In this document: positions 54,838 through 62,015 of the stretch, piece after piece
Layout of the letters: each line of letters begins with the position of its first letter
Numbering within the stretch: position 1 is the stretch's first letter
Assembly (NCBI RefSeq): GCF_042679565.1
Contig: NZ_JBHTMY010000002.1
Span: 1,164,497-1,228,496 of the forward strand
Origin: Namhaeicola litoreus
GTDB lineage: Bacteria > Bacteroidota > Bacteroidia > Flavobacteriales > Flavobacteriaceae
Reading direction: 5' to 3'
DNA: 64,000 nucleotides
Program-made: the position numbers and the translations under genes
The notes under the pieces: model-generated
Seen by the model: only the letters and a program-made list of their open reading frames with translations
Databases searched by the model: none
Told to the model about the DNA's origin: nothing

Positions 54838-56052
54838 TTAAGACAACATCGTTTTTGCCTTTTTAACGGCTTCTACAAAGATATCAATTTCTTCTTTTGT
54901 ATTGTAGAAGGCGAAGGATGCTCTAATAGTTCCAGGAATTTTATAAAAATCCATAATAGGTTGAGCACAATGATGCCCCGTTCTAACTGCAATTCCAAGC
55001 TTATCTATAATACTGCCAATATCATAAGGATGTATATTTTCAATATTAAAGGAAATAACACTTGCTTTATTTGTTTCTGGACCATAAATTTTAAGTCCTT
55101 CAATCTCTTTTAACCTTTTTGTACCATAGTTTAGCAATTCATTTTCATAAGCTGCAATATTTTCTAGCCCGATACCATTTAAATAATCTATAGCGGCTCC
55201 AAACGCGATTCCCCCTGCAATATTGGGTGTGCCAGCTTCAAATTTGTGCGGCAAATCAGCATAAGTTGTCTTTTCGAAAGTCACTTCACTGATCATTTCG
55301 CCACCACCCTGATAGGGAGGGAGTTTGTTTAACCAAGACTCTTTACCATACAGAATGCCAATCCCAGTGGGTCCGCATAACTTATGTGCAGAGCAAACAT
55401 AAAAATCACAATCTAAGGCTTGGACATCTGGTCTTAAATGAGGTGTGGCTTGAGCCCCATCAATCAATACTGCAGCACCAACAGCATGAGAAAGATCGAT
55501 TATTTCTTTAATTGGATTAATCGTTCCAAGTGCATTGGATACGTGATTGACAAAAACTAGTTTTGTTTTTTCTGAAAGCATCGCTCGGAAATTATCCATT
55601 TCCAGTTCACCTTTTACATTCATCGGAATCACTTTTAAGGTGGCTCCGGTCTTTTCACAAAGCATTTGCCACGGTACGATATTGCTGTGATGCTCTAGTG
55701 CGGAAACAATAATTTCATCATGAACGCCTAAAAGATCAGAAAATCCATTGGAAATCATATTTATTCCGTGGGTGGTACCTGAAGTAAAAATAATTTCATA
55801 GGCTTTACTCGCATTGAAGTGTTTCTGTAATTTTATCCGTGCATTTTCAAATAGATCAGTCGCTTCTTGACTTAAAATATGTACACCGCGATGAATATTC
55901 GCATTGTGATTGCTGTAATAATCGACTAAACAATCAATGACCTGCTGAGGTTTTTGAGAAGTGGCGGCGTTATCAAAATAAACAAGAGGTTTCCCATTTA
56001 CCTTCCTCTTTAAAATGGGAAAATCTTCTCTAATCTTTTCTATATTTAGCAT
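54838..56052 (-). CDS. sufS: SufS-type cysteine desulfurase
   Basis: 404 aa PLP enzyme that supplies sulfur for Fe-S clusters. PLP lysine K224 (SAHKLCGPTG) and the persulfide cysteine C362 (RTGHHCAQP), the SufS-type short loop. Separated from sufD by an oppositely oriented serine-hydrolase gene. Its own -7 box (56085-56078) and a 17-bp palindrome (56059-56075) sit just before the ATG. No sufE or sufU is visible near it. The META/DUF4377 gene follows. Confidence 0.96.
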   Translation of the reverse strand: MLNIEKIREDFPILKRKVNGKPLVYFDNAATSQKPQQVIDCLVDYYSNHNANIHRGVHILSQEATDLFENARIKLQKHFNASKAYEIIFTSGTTHGINMISNGFSDLLGVHDEIIVSALEHHSNIVPWQMLCEKTGATLKVIPMNVKGELEMDNFRAMLSEKTKLVFVNHVSNALGTINPIKEIIDLSHAVGAAVLIDGAQATPHLRPDVQALDCDFYVCSAHKLCGPTGIGILYGKESWLNKLPPYQGGGEMISEVTFEKTTYADLPHKFEAGTPNIAGGIAFGAAIDYLNGIGLENIAAYENELLNYGTKRLKEIEGLKIYGPETNKASVISFNIENIHPYDIGSIIDKLGIAVRTGHHCAQPIMDFYKIPGTIRASFAFYNTKEEIDIFVEAVKKAKTMLS

Positions 56053-56058
56053 ATTTTC

Positions 56059-56075
56059 TTTAGAATGATTCTAAA
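56059..56075 (-). promoter_or_regulatory. Fur-type operator before sufS
   Basis: Perfect palindrome TTTAGAAT-G-ATTCTAAA, the 7-1-7 layout typical of Fur-family boxes. It lies between the -7 box (56085-56078) and the ATG (56052), so a bound regulator would block transcription start. Matches the copy before the IscA-type gene. Confidence 0.65.
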
Positions 56076-56077
56076 TA

Positions 56078-56085
56078 CAAAGATA
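56078..56085 (-). promoter_or_regulatory. -7 box for sufS
   Basis: TATCTTTG on the minus strand, exact TAnnTTTG match, 2 bp upstream of the Fur-type palindrome and 25 bp before the sufS ATG. Confidence 0.55.
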
Positions 56086-56117
56086 ATAAACATATACCTA
56101 CTGTTTTTAAATTGACA

Positions 56118-56128
56118 AGAATTATTCT
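56118..56128 (+). promoter_or_regulatory. Weaker Fur-type palindrome before the serine hydrolase gene
   Basis: Core AGAAT-T-ATTCT is identical to the sufS box core; the flanks (CA...CA) match only partly (5 of 7 and 6 of 7). It lies 29 bp upstream of the ATG at 56157, just ahead of a TATATTTG box at 56142-56149. Confidence 0.45.
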
Positions 56129-56156
56129 CATTTTTGCAAATTATATTTGAGTGATC

Positions 56157-57503
56157 ATGAAAAAGAAATTTATAGCTATTTTATTTTTGACCGTTGGGGC
56201 ACTAACATATCTCATACTGTCCTATTATCCCAGGCTAACTATTGTTACGGGATTTAGTGCCAAGAGCGTGGCCAGTGGTATATTTTTTGCCAATCGATCA
56301 CAAGCTTCTATCGAGGAGGGTGACAATGATTTTTCTCTTTTGCCCATGGCGGAAAACGAAGTGGACTTTGAAGAAAGAACTGTTAGATCTTCAATAATTA
56401 ATTTTAAGAACAGAAAGGCGGTTTATAGAGATGGGTTGGGAGCTACCCTCTTGCCAGAAAACCCCAGTGGATCTGGTAATATGCTTAGGCCGAACAGGAA
56501 GCGAAGTAAAGTAAATCTACCTTATCCCTATGGGGATCTGCCTCAAAAGGACACTGTTTTTGGAGAAATTGATCAAGAAAAGCTCGTCTCAGCGATCAAT
56601 AATGCATTTGATCAGGTTGAAAAAAGAGAGAAAGGAACTCGTTCTGTACTTGTGGTTTATAAAGATCAAATTATTGGGGAAAAGTATGCTGAAGGATTTG
56701 ATGAAAGTACACCGATTTTGGGTTGGTCTATGACAAAAAGTATTACGGCAACTATTTATGGCATTCTTCAAAAAAAGGGAAGGATCAACATATATGAAAA
56801 AACAGGTGTTGCTGAATGGCAAAATGACGCTAGAGCTCAGATTACTTTTGACAATTTGTTGCAAATGAATAGCGGTTTAGAATGGAATGAGGATTACGCT
56901 GACATCTCTGATGTTACGAGTATGCTCTACGAGGCCGAGGAAATGGGTAAAGTTCAATTGGAAAAGCCCCAGACAGGTAAGGCTGGCGAATCTTGGAATT
57001 ACTCTTCCGGCACGTCCAATTTATTAGCGGGTTATTTGTTGCGAAATATTTTACAAGATCACCAGACTTATCTCGATTTTTGGTATGCTGAATTACTAGA
57101 TAGAATTGGAATGCATTCAGCACTAATAGAGACTGATTTTCATGGTAATTTTGTAGGATCTTCTTACGCCTGGGCAACCACAAGAGATTGGGCAAAATTT
57201 GGTTTACTTTATTTACACCAAGGAAACTGGAATTGGGAACAAATTTTTGATCCAGAATGGGCAGATTATGTTTCCACTCCAACAAATGGTTCAAATGGTA
57301 GGTACGGCGGTCATTTTTGGCTTAATGCTGGCGGTCATTTTCCAGATGTGCCCAGAGACATGTATTCTGCCAATGGGTTCCAAGGCCAGACTGTTGCTAT
57401 TATACCTTCAAAAGATTTGGTAATTGTCAGAATGGGTTTGGTAGAGGATCCGGATTTTGATTTTAACCATTTTTTATCTGAAGTAATAAACTCGATCAAA
57501 TAA
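56157..57503 (+). CDS. Membrane-anchored serine hydrolase (beta-lactamase/esterase family)
   Basis: 448 aa. N-terminal membrane helix (about 5-22), a 110-residue linker, then a class C beta-lactamase-like domain with S191-x-x-K194 (WSMTK), the Tyr motif NYSSGTSN, and the C-terminal region. Probably acts on the periplasmic face as an esterase, peptidase or D-aminopeptidase; resistance activity is unlikely. It splits the suf locus between sufD and sufS on the opposite strand. ATG 56157 preferred over GTG 56151, although a -7-like TATATTTG ends only 8 bp earlier. Confidence 0.85.
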   Translation: MKKKFIAILFLTVGALTYLILSYYPRLTIVTGFSAKSVASGIFFANRSQASIEEGDNDFSLLPMAENEVDFEERTVRSSIINFKNRKAVYRDGLGATLLPENPSGSGNMLRPNRKRSKVNLPYPYGDLPQKDTVFGEIDQEKLVSAINNAFDQVEKREKGTRSVLVVYKDQIIGEKYAEGFDESTPILGWSMTKSITATIYGILQKKGRINIYEKTGVAEWQNDARAQITFDNLLQMNSGLEWNEDYADISDVTSMLYEAEEMGKVQLEKPQTGKAGESWNYSSGTSNLLAGYLLRNILQDHQTYLDFWYAELLDRIGMHSALIETDFHGNFVGSSYAWATTRDWAKFGLLYLHQGNWNWEQIFDPEWADYVSTPTNGSNGRYGGHFWLNAGGHFPDVPRDMYSANGFQGQTVAIIPSKDLVIVRMGLVEDPDFDFNHFLSEVINSIK

Positions 57504-57526
57504 TTTAAAGGATTAGATTTAACTTC

Positions 57527-57566
57527 AGGTTTTCTAAAATTATAAAGCTTTATACTCAGAAAACCT
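57527..57566. repeat. Nested inverted repeat between the serine hydrolase and sufD genes
   Basis: Outer 9-bp arms AGGTTTTCT (57527-57535) and AGAAAACCT (57558-57566) enclose a second perfect palindrome TATAAAGCTTTATA (57541-57554). Lies between two convergent gene ends. No T tract follows on either strand, so it is not a normal terminator; it could still form a hairpin that protects or ends transcripts. The remaining 126 bp up to sufD show nothing else I can name. Confidence 0.6.
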
Positions 57567-57692
57567 AAAAACATCTTACATGTGGTATTCAATGTTTTAA
57601 TGAGGTGCAATTATAACAATACCAAGTGCAGATTTCAAGATCAACCTTAGCATCCCCAAAAAATCAAATTATTATAAAGGATAGTTCTTTTA

Positions 57693-59015
57693 CTATATCT
57701 GAAGATCGAGGTCAACTTTTAATTTTTTTGCAATCAATTTTGAGACTCTGCTTTTAAGTGCAGGAATTTTGATTTTGGTAACCACATCATTTCCAAAAGC
57801 AAAAAGTAACATCGCTTTGGCTTCTTTTCTTGGAATTCCTCTGCTCTGCAAGTAAAACAAGGCCTTTTCATCTAATTGCCCGATGGTACAGCCATGTGAA
57901 CATTTTACATCATCAGCAAAAATTTCGAGTTGAGGTTTTGCATTTATCGTTGCTTTATCTCCTATGAGTACATTGTCATTTTGCTGGTAAGCATTTGTTT
58001 TTTGTGCTAATCTGTCTACATAAACTTTTCCATTAAACACACCTGTAGATTGGTCATCATAGATGCCTTTGTACATTTCATGACTTTCGCAATTTTCATG
58101 TTTGTGATGAACAAGTGTATGGTTGTCTACGTGCTGTTTTCCTTCGATAATAGTAATTCCATTTAAATGGGAGGTTATTCTCTCACCTAAATGAGTAAAT
58201 TCCAAATTATTTCTAGTCAATTTTCCGCCAAACGAAAAGGTATTCACAGAAGCAATACTACTTTCCTTTTGTTGAACATAGGTGTTATCTATTAAAGAGG
58301 CATTCAAATTATCATTTTGTAATTTATAATAATCTACAATGGCGCGTTTATTCGCAAAAATCTCTGTTACAGAATTGGTTAAAACCACATTGTTAGAGAG
58401 GCTCTGGTGACGCTCAATAATTTGTACATGTGCATTTTCTCCTACAACGACTAAATTACGAGGTTGAAGCATTAGTTCCTTTTCGTTTCCTGTAGAGAAA
58501 TAAATTATTTGAATTGGCTTTTCGAGTACCGTATTTTTAGGGATATTAATGAAAGCACCTTCTTTTGAAAAAGCTGTATTTAAACAGGTTAAACTCTCAT
58601 TTTTTGATGCAGCTTTTCCAAAATAATGATCGATTACCATTTTATATTTGGGCTGTTTAAGGGCTGAGGATATCAAACAAACATCACCTTCTTCATGAGT
58701 TGTTTGAGATAAAAAGGAACTATAAACACCATCGATAAAAACCACACGGTAGGTATCCATTTCATGTAGAAAATATTGCTTGACATCTTTAAATTCTACA
58801 GCATTTTCTTGATCGGAAAATACACTAAAATCATATTTTAGCAGGTTGTTTAAAGAAGTGTATTTCCATTCCTCATCTTTTTTCGTAGGAAAACCTAATT
58901 TTTCAAATTGAGCAATCGCTTCCGTTCGCAATTCGTGAACGTTAGAATCCAAATCGATATTTCCTCGATTTTCGAACGCCATAAATGAGGCCACTAGTTT
59001 ATCTTTTAAATCCAT
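57693..59015 (-). CDS. sufD: SufD, Fe-S scaffold subunit
   Basis: 440 aa beta-helix protein that forms the SufBC2D scaffold with SufB and SufC. It shows the family pattern: ENLT-type strands, FINIPKNTVLEKPIQI, and the C-terminal segment with SHGCTIGQLDE and FYLQSRGIP. Cytoplasmic. Follows sufC by 43 bp. The plus-strand serine hydrolase gene follows it. Confidence 0.96.
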   Translation of the reverse strand: MDLKDKLVASFMAFENRGNIDLDSNVHELRTEAIAQFEKLGFPTKKDEEWKYTSLNNLLKYDFSVFSDQENAVEFKDVKQYFLHEMDTYRVVFIDGVYSSFLSQTTHEEGDVCLISSALKQPKYKMVIDHYFGKAASKNESLTCLNTAFSKEGAFINIPKNTVLEKPIQIIYFSTGNEKELMLQPRNLVVVGENAHVQIIERHQSLSNNVVLTNSVTEIFANKRAIVDYYKLQNDNLNASLIDNTYVQQKESSIASVNTFSFGGKLTRNNLEFTHLGERITSHLNGITIIEGKQHVDNHTLVHHKHENCESHEMYKGIYDDQSTGVFNGKVYVDRLAQKTNAYQQNDNVLIGDKATINAKPQLEIFADDVKCSHGCTIGQLDEKALFYLQSRGIPRKEAKAMLLFAFGNDVVTKIKIPALKSRVSKLIAKKLKVDLDLQI

Positions 59016-59058
59016 TTTTCAATACTTAAAAATATTTGACCAAACGTAGGTCTTCAAT

Positions 59059-59796
59059 TTATTTTACCCAATCATAACCTTTAGCTTCTAGCTCATTGGC
59101 TAGTTCTTTTTCTCCTGATTTTACTATTTTTCCATCGTACAAAACATGCACAAAATCAGGAATGATATAGTCTAAAAGTCTTTGGTAATGAGTAATAACA
59201 ATGGTGGCGTTTTCTGAAGTTTTTAATTTGTTAACCCCATTTGCAACAATTTTAAGCGCGTCAATGTCAAGCCCAGAATCAGTTTCATCCAAAATAGCCA
59301 ATTTTGGCTCTAACATGGCCATTTGAAAGATTTCATTTCTTTTTTTCTCACCACCAGAAAAACCTTCATTAAGGGATCTAGATAAAAACTTACGATCCAT
59401 TTCCAGCAATTCAGATTTTTCTCTTATCAACTTAAGCATGTCTTTGGCTGGAAGTTCTTCTAATCCGCGAGCTTTTCTATTAGCATTTATAGCGGTTTTG
59501 ATAAAATTTGTTGTTGTAACACCTGGTATTTCAATGGGATATTGAAAAGATAAAAACACTCCTTTATGAGCTCTTTCATCTGGAGATAAGTCTAAAATAC
59601 TTTCTCCATTAAATAAAATATCGCCTTCAAAAACTTCGAAACTTTCGTTTCCGGCAATCACAGAAGAAAGTGTACTTTTTCCAGACCCGTTAGGACCCAT
59701 AATGGCATGAACTTCGCCCGGTTTGATAATTAAATCAATTCCTTTTAAAATTTCTTTATCGCCTATACCGGCATGTAAATTTCTAATTTCTAACAT
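59059..59796 (-). CDS. sufC: SufC, ABC-type ATPase
   Basis: 245 aa ATPase that drives cluster assembly on SufBCD. Walker A GPNGSGKST, ABC signature FSGGEKKRNE, Walker B LAILDETDSGLD. ATG at 59796 (MLEIRNLHAGIG) is the family start; the ORF reaches a TTG at 59811, five codons earlier, which is less likely. sufB ends 24 bp upstream. Confidence 0.96.
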   Translation of the reverse strand: MLEIRNLHAGIGDKEILKGIDLIIKPGEVHAIMGPNGSGKSTLSSVIAGNESFEVFEGDILFNGESILDLSPDERAHKGVFLSFQYPIEIPGVTTTNFIKTAINANRKARGLEELPAKDMLKLIREKSELLEMDRKFLSRSLNEGFSGGEKKRNEIFQMAMLEPKLAILDETDSGLDIDALKIVANGVNKLKTSENATIVITHYQRLLDYIIPDFVHVLYDGKIVKSGEKELANELEAKGYDWVK

Positions 59797-59820
59797 GTTA
59801 TTTGATTTCAATTCTATAGA

Positions 59821-61269
59821 TTATCCTACTGACCCTTCTAAGGAAATTTCCAATAATTTTTGTGCCTCCACAGCGAACTCCATAGGGAGTTTGTTAAGTA
59901 CTTCTTTGCTAAAACCATTAACAATCAAGGCAATAGCTTTTTCAGTATCGATTCCTCGCTGATTACAATAAAAAAGTTGGTCTTCACCAATCTTGCTCGT
60001 CGTTGCTTCGTGTTCTATATGAGCCGTTTTATTCTTTGCTTCGATATAAGGAAAAGTGTGAGCACCACAATTGTTACCCATTAAAAGTGAATCGCATTGA
60101 GAAAAATTTCTTGCATTTTCTGCTCTTGCATTGATCTGTACCAATCCGCGATAAGAGTTTTGCGACTTTCCTGCAGAAATTCCTTTGGATATAATGGTAC
60201 TCTTTGTGTTTTTACCCAAATGGATCATCTTGGTTCCTGTATCAGCTTGCTGAAAATGATTGGTTACGGCAATGGAATAAAATTCTCCGACCGAGTTATC
60301 TCCTTTTAATATACAACTAGGATACTTCCAAGTAATGGCACTTCCTGTTTCGACTTGTGTCCAGGATATTTTTGCATGATCATGACATATTCCGCGTTTG
60401 GTCACAAAATTATAGACACCGCCTTTTCCTTCGTGATCTCCTGGAAACCAGTTTTGTACGGTTGAATATTTAATTTCGGCATCGTCTAAGGCGATCAGCT
60501 CAACAACGGCAGCGTGCAATTGATTTTCATCTCTTGAAGGAGCAGTACAACCTTCCAAATAGCTCACGTAACTTCCTTTATCTGCTATAACCAAAGTTCT
60601 TTCAAATTGGCCTGTTCCTCCTTCATTTATTCTAAAATAAGTAGAAAGTTCCATAGGGCATTTTACACCTTTTGGGATATAGCAAAAAGAGCCGTCCGTA
60701 AAAACAGCAGAATTCAAAGCGGCATAAAAATTATCCGTTTTAGGAACGACTGATCCTATATATTTTTTGACTAAGTCAGGATGTTTTTGAATGGCCTCCG
60801 AAATTGAACAAAAGATAATTCCTTTTTCGGCCAAGGTTTCTTTAAAAGTAGTAGCCACTGAGACAGAATCTACAACAATGTCCATCGCAACTCCCGTAAG
60901 CTTTTTTTGCTCGTCAATAGAAATTCCAAGCTTTTTAAAGGTTTTCAGCAATTCAGGATCAACCTCGTCTAAACTGTTTAATGTCTTTTTAGGTTTTGGT
61001 GCGGAAAAATAGCTAATAGCCTGAAAATCCGGCTTTTTATAATTGATGTTTGCCCATTCTGGCTCTTCCATTGTTTGCCAAAAGCGAAACGCTTCCAAAC
61101 GCCAATCAGTCATCCATTGGGGTTCGTTCTTTTTCGCAGAAATGGCTTTAATCACATCTTCATTAAGTCCTTTTGCAAATGTTTCCGATTCAACAGCTGT
61201 ATAGAAACCATACTCATAATCTTTGGTTTCTAATTCTTTTTTTAAATCGTCTTCTGTGTATTTATTCAT
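59821..61269 (-). CDS. sufB: SufB, Fe-S scaffold subunit
   Basis: 482 aa core scaffold protein of the SUF machine. Conserved segments: TDNFYAALNSAVFTDGSF, YLEGCTAPS, GKGGVYNFVTKRG and the C-terminal SQCDSLLMGNNCGAHTFPY and HEATTSKIGEDQ. Length matches the family. First large gene of the operon after the IscA-type carrier (33 bp upstream). Standard ATG. Confidence 0.97.
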   Translation of the reverse strand: MNKYTEDDLKKELETKDYEYGFYTAVESETFAKGLNEDVIKAISAKKNEPQWMTDWRLEAFRFWQTMEEPEWANINYKKPDFQAISYFSAPKPKKTLNSLDEVDPELLKTFKKLGISIDEQKKLTGVAMDIVVDSVSVATTFKETLAEKGIIFCSISEAIQKHPDLVKKYIGSVVPKTDNFYAALNSAVFTDGSFCYIPKGVKCPMELSTYFRINEGGTGQFERTLVIADKGSYVSYLEGCTAPSRDENQLHAAVVELIALDDAEIKYSTVQNWFPGDHEGKGGVYNFVTKRGICHDHAKISWTQVETGSAITWKYPSCILKGDNSVGEFYSIAVTNHFQQADTGTKMIHLGKNTKSTIISKGISAGKSQNSYRGLVQINARAENARNFSQCDSLLMGNNCGAHTFPYIEAKNKTAHIEHEATTSKIGEDQLFYCNQRGIDTEKAIALIVNGFSKEVLNKLPMEFAVEAQKLLEISLEGSVG

Positions 61270-61302
61270 GTCTTAATTGCTGAGATTTATGTTGATTTGG
61301 AT

Positions 61303-61632
61303 TTATAGAGAAAAACTCTCTCCACAACCGCAAGTTCTTTGAGCATTCGGATTTTTAAATACAAATCCTGTTCCGTTTAAACCACCCGAATAATCTAGGG
61401 TTGTTCCAACTAAGTAGAGAAAACTTTTCTTATCTACAATAATTTTAACGCCATTGTCTTCAAAAACTTTATCTCCTTCCTGAGTCTGGTTGTCAAATTT
61501 TAGCTCATACGATAATCCGGAACAGCCACCACTTTTCACACCAACTCTAACAAAGTCTTTTTCAGCATTGTAGCCGTCTTCTTGCATAAGATCAACCACT
61601 TTTTTCTTTGCAATTTCTGTTACTTGTACCAT
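61303..61632 (-). CDS. IscA/SufA-type Fe-S carrier (HesB family)
   Basis: 109 aa A-type carrier that delivers Fe-S clusters to apo-enzymes. The three ligand cysteines are C37 (SGGCSG), C101 and C103 (CGCGESFSL). The ATG at 61632 gives MVQVTEIAKKK; the longer ORF to 61701 adds residues that cover the promoter and the Fur-type box, so it is discounted. First gene of the suf operon with sufB, sufC and sufD; its own promoter and operator are at 61638-61667. Confidence 0.94.
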   Translation of the reverse strand: MVQVTEIAKKKVVDLMQEDGYNAEKDFVRVGVKSGGCSGLSYELKFDNQTQEGDKVFEDNGVKIIVDKKSFLYLVGTTLDYSGGLNGTGFVFKNPNAQRTCGCGESFSL

Positions 61633-61637
61633 GGTAA

Positions 61638-61652
61638 ATAGAATTATTCTAA
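61638..61652 (-). promoter_or_regulatory. Fur-type operator before the suf operon
   Basis: Half-sites ATAGAAT-T-ATTCTAA: one half perfect, the other 6 of 7 versus TTAGAAT. It begins 6 bp upstream of the ATG and lies right after the TATATTTG -7 box (61667-61660), the same geometry as at sufS. Confidence 0.6.
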
Positions 61653-61659
61653 ATAATTG

Positions 61660-61667
61660 CAAATATA
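61660..61667 (-). promoter_or_regulatory. -7 box for the suf operon
   Basis: TATATTTG on the minus strand, exact match. A TTG lies 23 bp further upstream, longer than the usual 19. Confidence 0.5.
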
Positions 61668-61679
61668 TAACAATCCCCC

Positions 61680-61804
61680 GAATTGTTAACCAATTCAACA
61701 TTTTTCCTAAACAAAAAATTTGTTCTCACTATTATTTCTTGTCCAACACAATAAGTAGAATTCAATTCCGTTTCGGTTATTAACAATTTCACAGGATTGT
61801 TAAC
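61680..61804. repeat. Repeated ATTGTTAA(C) sites in the suf / surface-protein intergenic region
   Basis: GAATTG-TTAAC-CAATTC (61680-61696) is a perfect 6-bp inverted repeat containing ATTGTTAAC. TTAACAAT (61780-61787) and ATTGTTAA (61796-61803) form a perfect 8-bp inverted repeat with an 8-bp gap. A related GTTAAT-AACA-ATTAAC lies at 61991-62006. Three copies of one octamer within 125 bp suggest binding sites, but this AT-rich region makes chance repeats easy. Apart from these and the small ORF, the gap holds nothing I can name. Confidence 0.45.
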
Positions 61805-61897
61805 AACTTTTTAAGAAATGCAATAAGTTCATCTAAATCAATCAAATGTAGTTACTTAATTAGACTTTAACATTCTGAAAAACAATAACATAACAAA

Positions 61898-62005
61898 ATG
61901 AAAACCGTAAACCCTCTATCGGTTCGAGAAATGAGAACAGCGATTCCTGTTACAACTTACAAGTTGAAACAGGTTTTTGTGGTTTATGATGTTAATAACA
62001 ATTAA
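61898..62005 (+). CDS. Possible 35-aa leader peptide
   Basis: ATG AAA ACC GTA ... AAT TAA encodes 35 residues beginning MKTVNPLSVREMRTAIPVTT and ending VVYDVNNN; basic and not hydrophobic. It has an A-rich start region (aacataacaaa) typical of Bacteroidota initiation, and ends 10 bp before the large surface-protein ATG. A terminator-like hairpin (61946-61978) lies inside it. No family recognised; may be a regulatory leader or a chance ORF. Confidence 0.35.
   Translation: MKTVNPLSVREMRTAIPVTTYKLKQVFVVYDVNNN
61946..61978 (+). terminator. Terminator-like hairpin inside the leader ORF
   Basis: Arms CCTGTTACAACTT (61946-61958) and AAGTTGAAACAGG (61961-61973), 13 bp with one mismatch and a 2-nt centre, followed directly by TTTTT. 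It lies 38 bp upstream of the surface-protein start, where it could act as an attenuator. Confidence 0.5.
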
Positions 62006-62015
62006 CCAAAATTGT

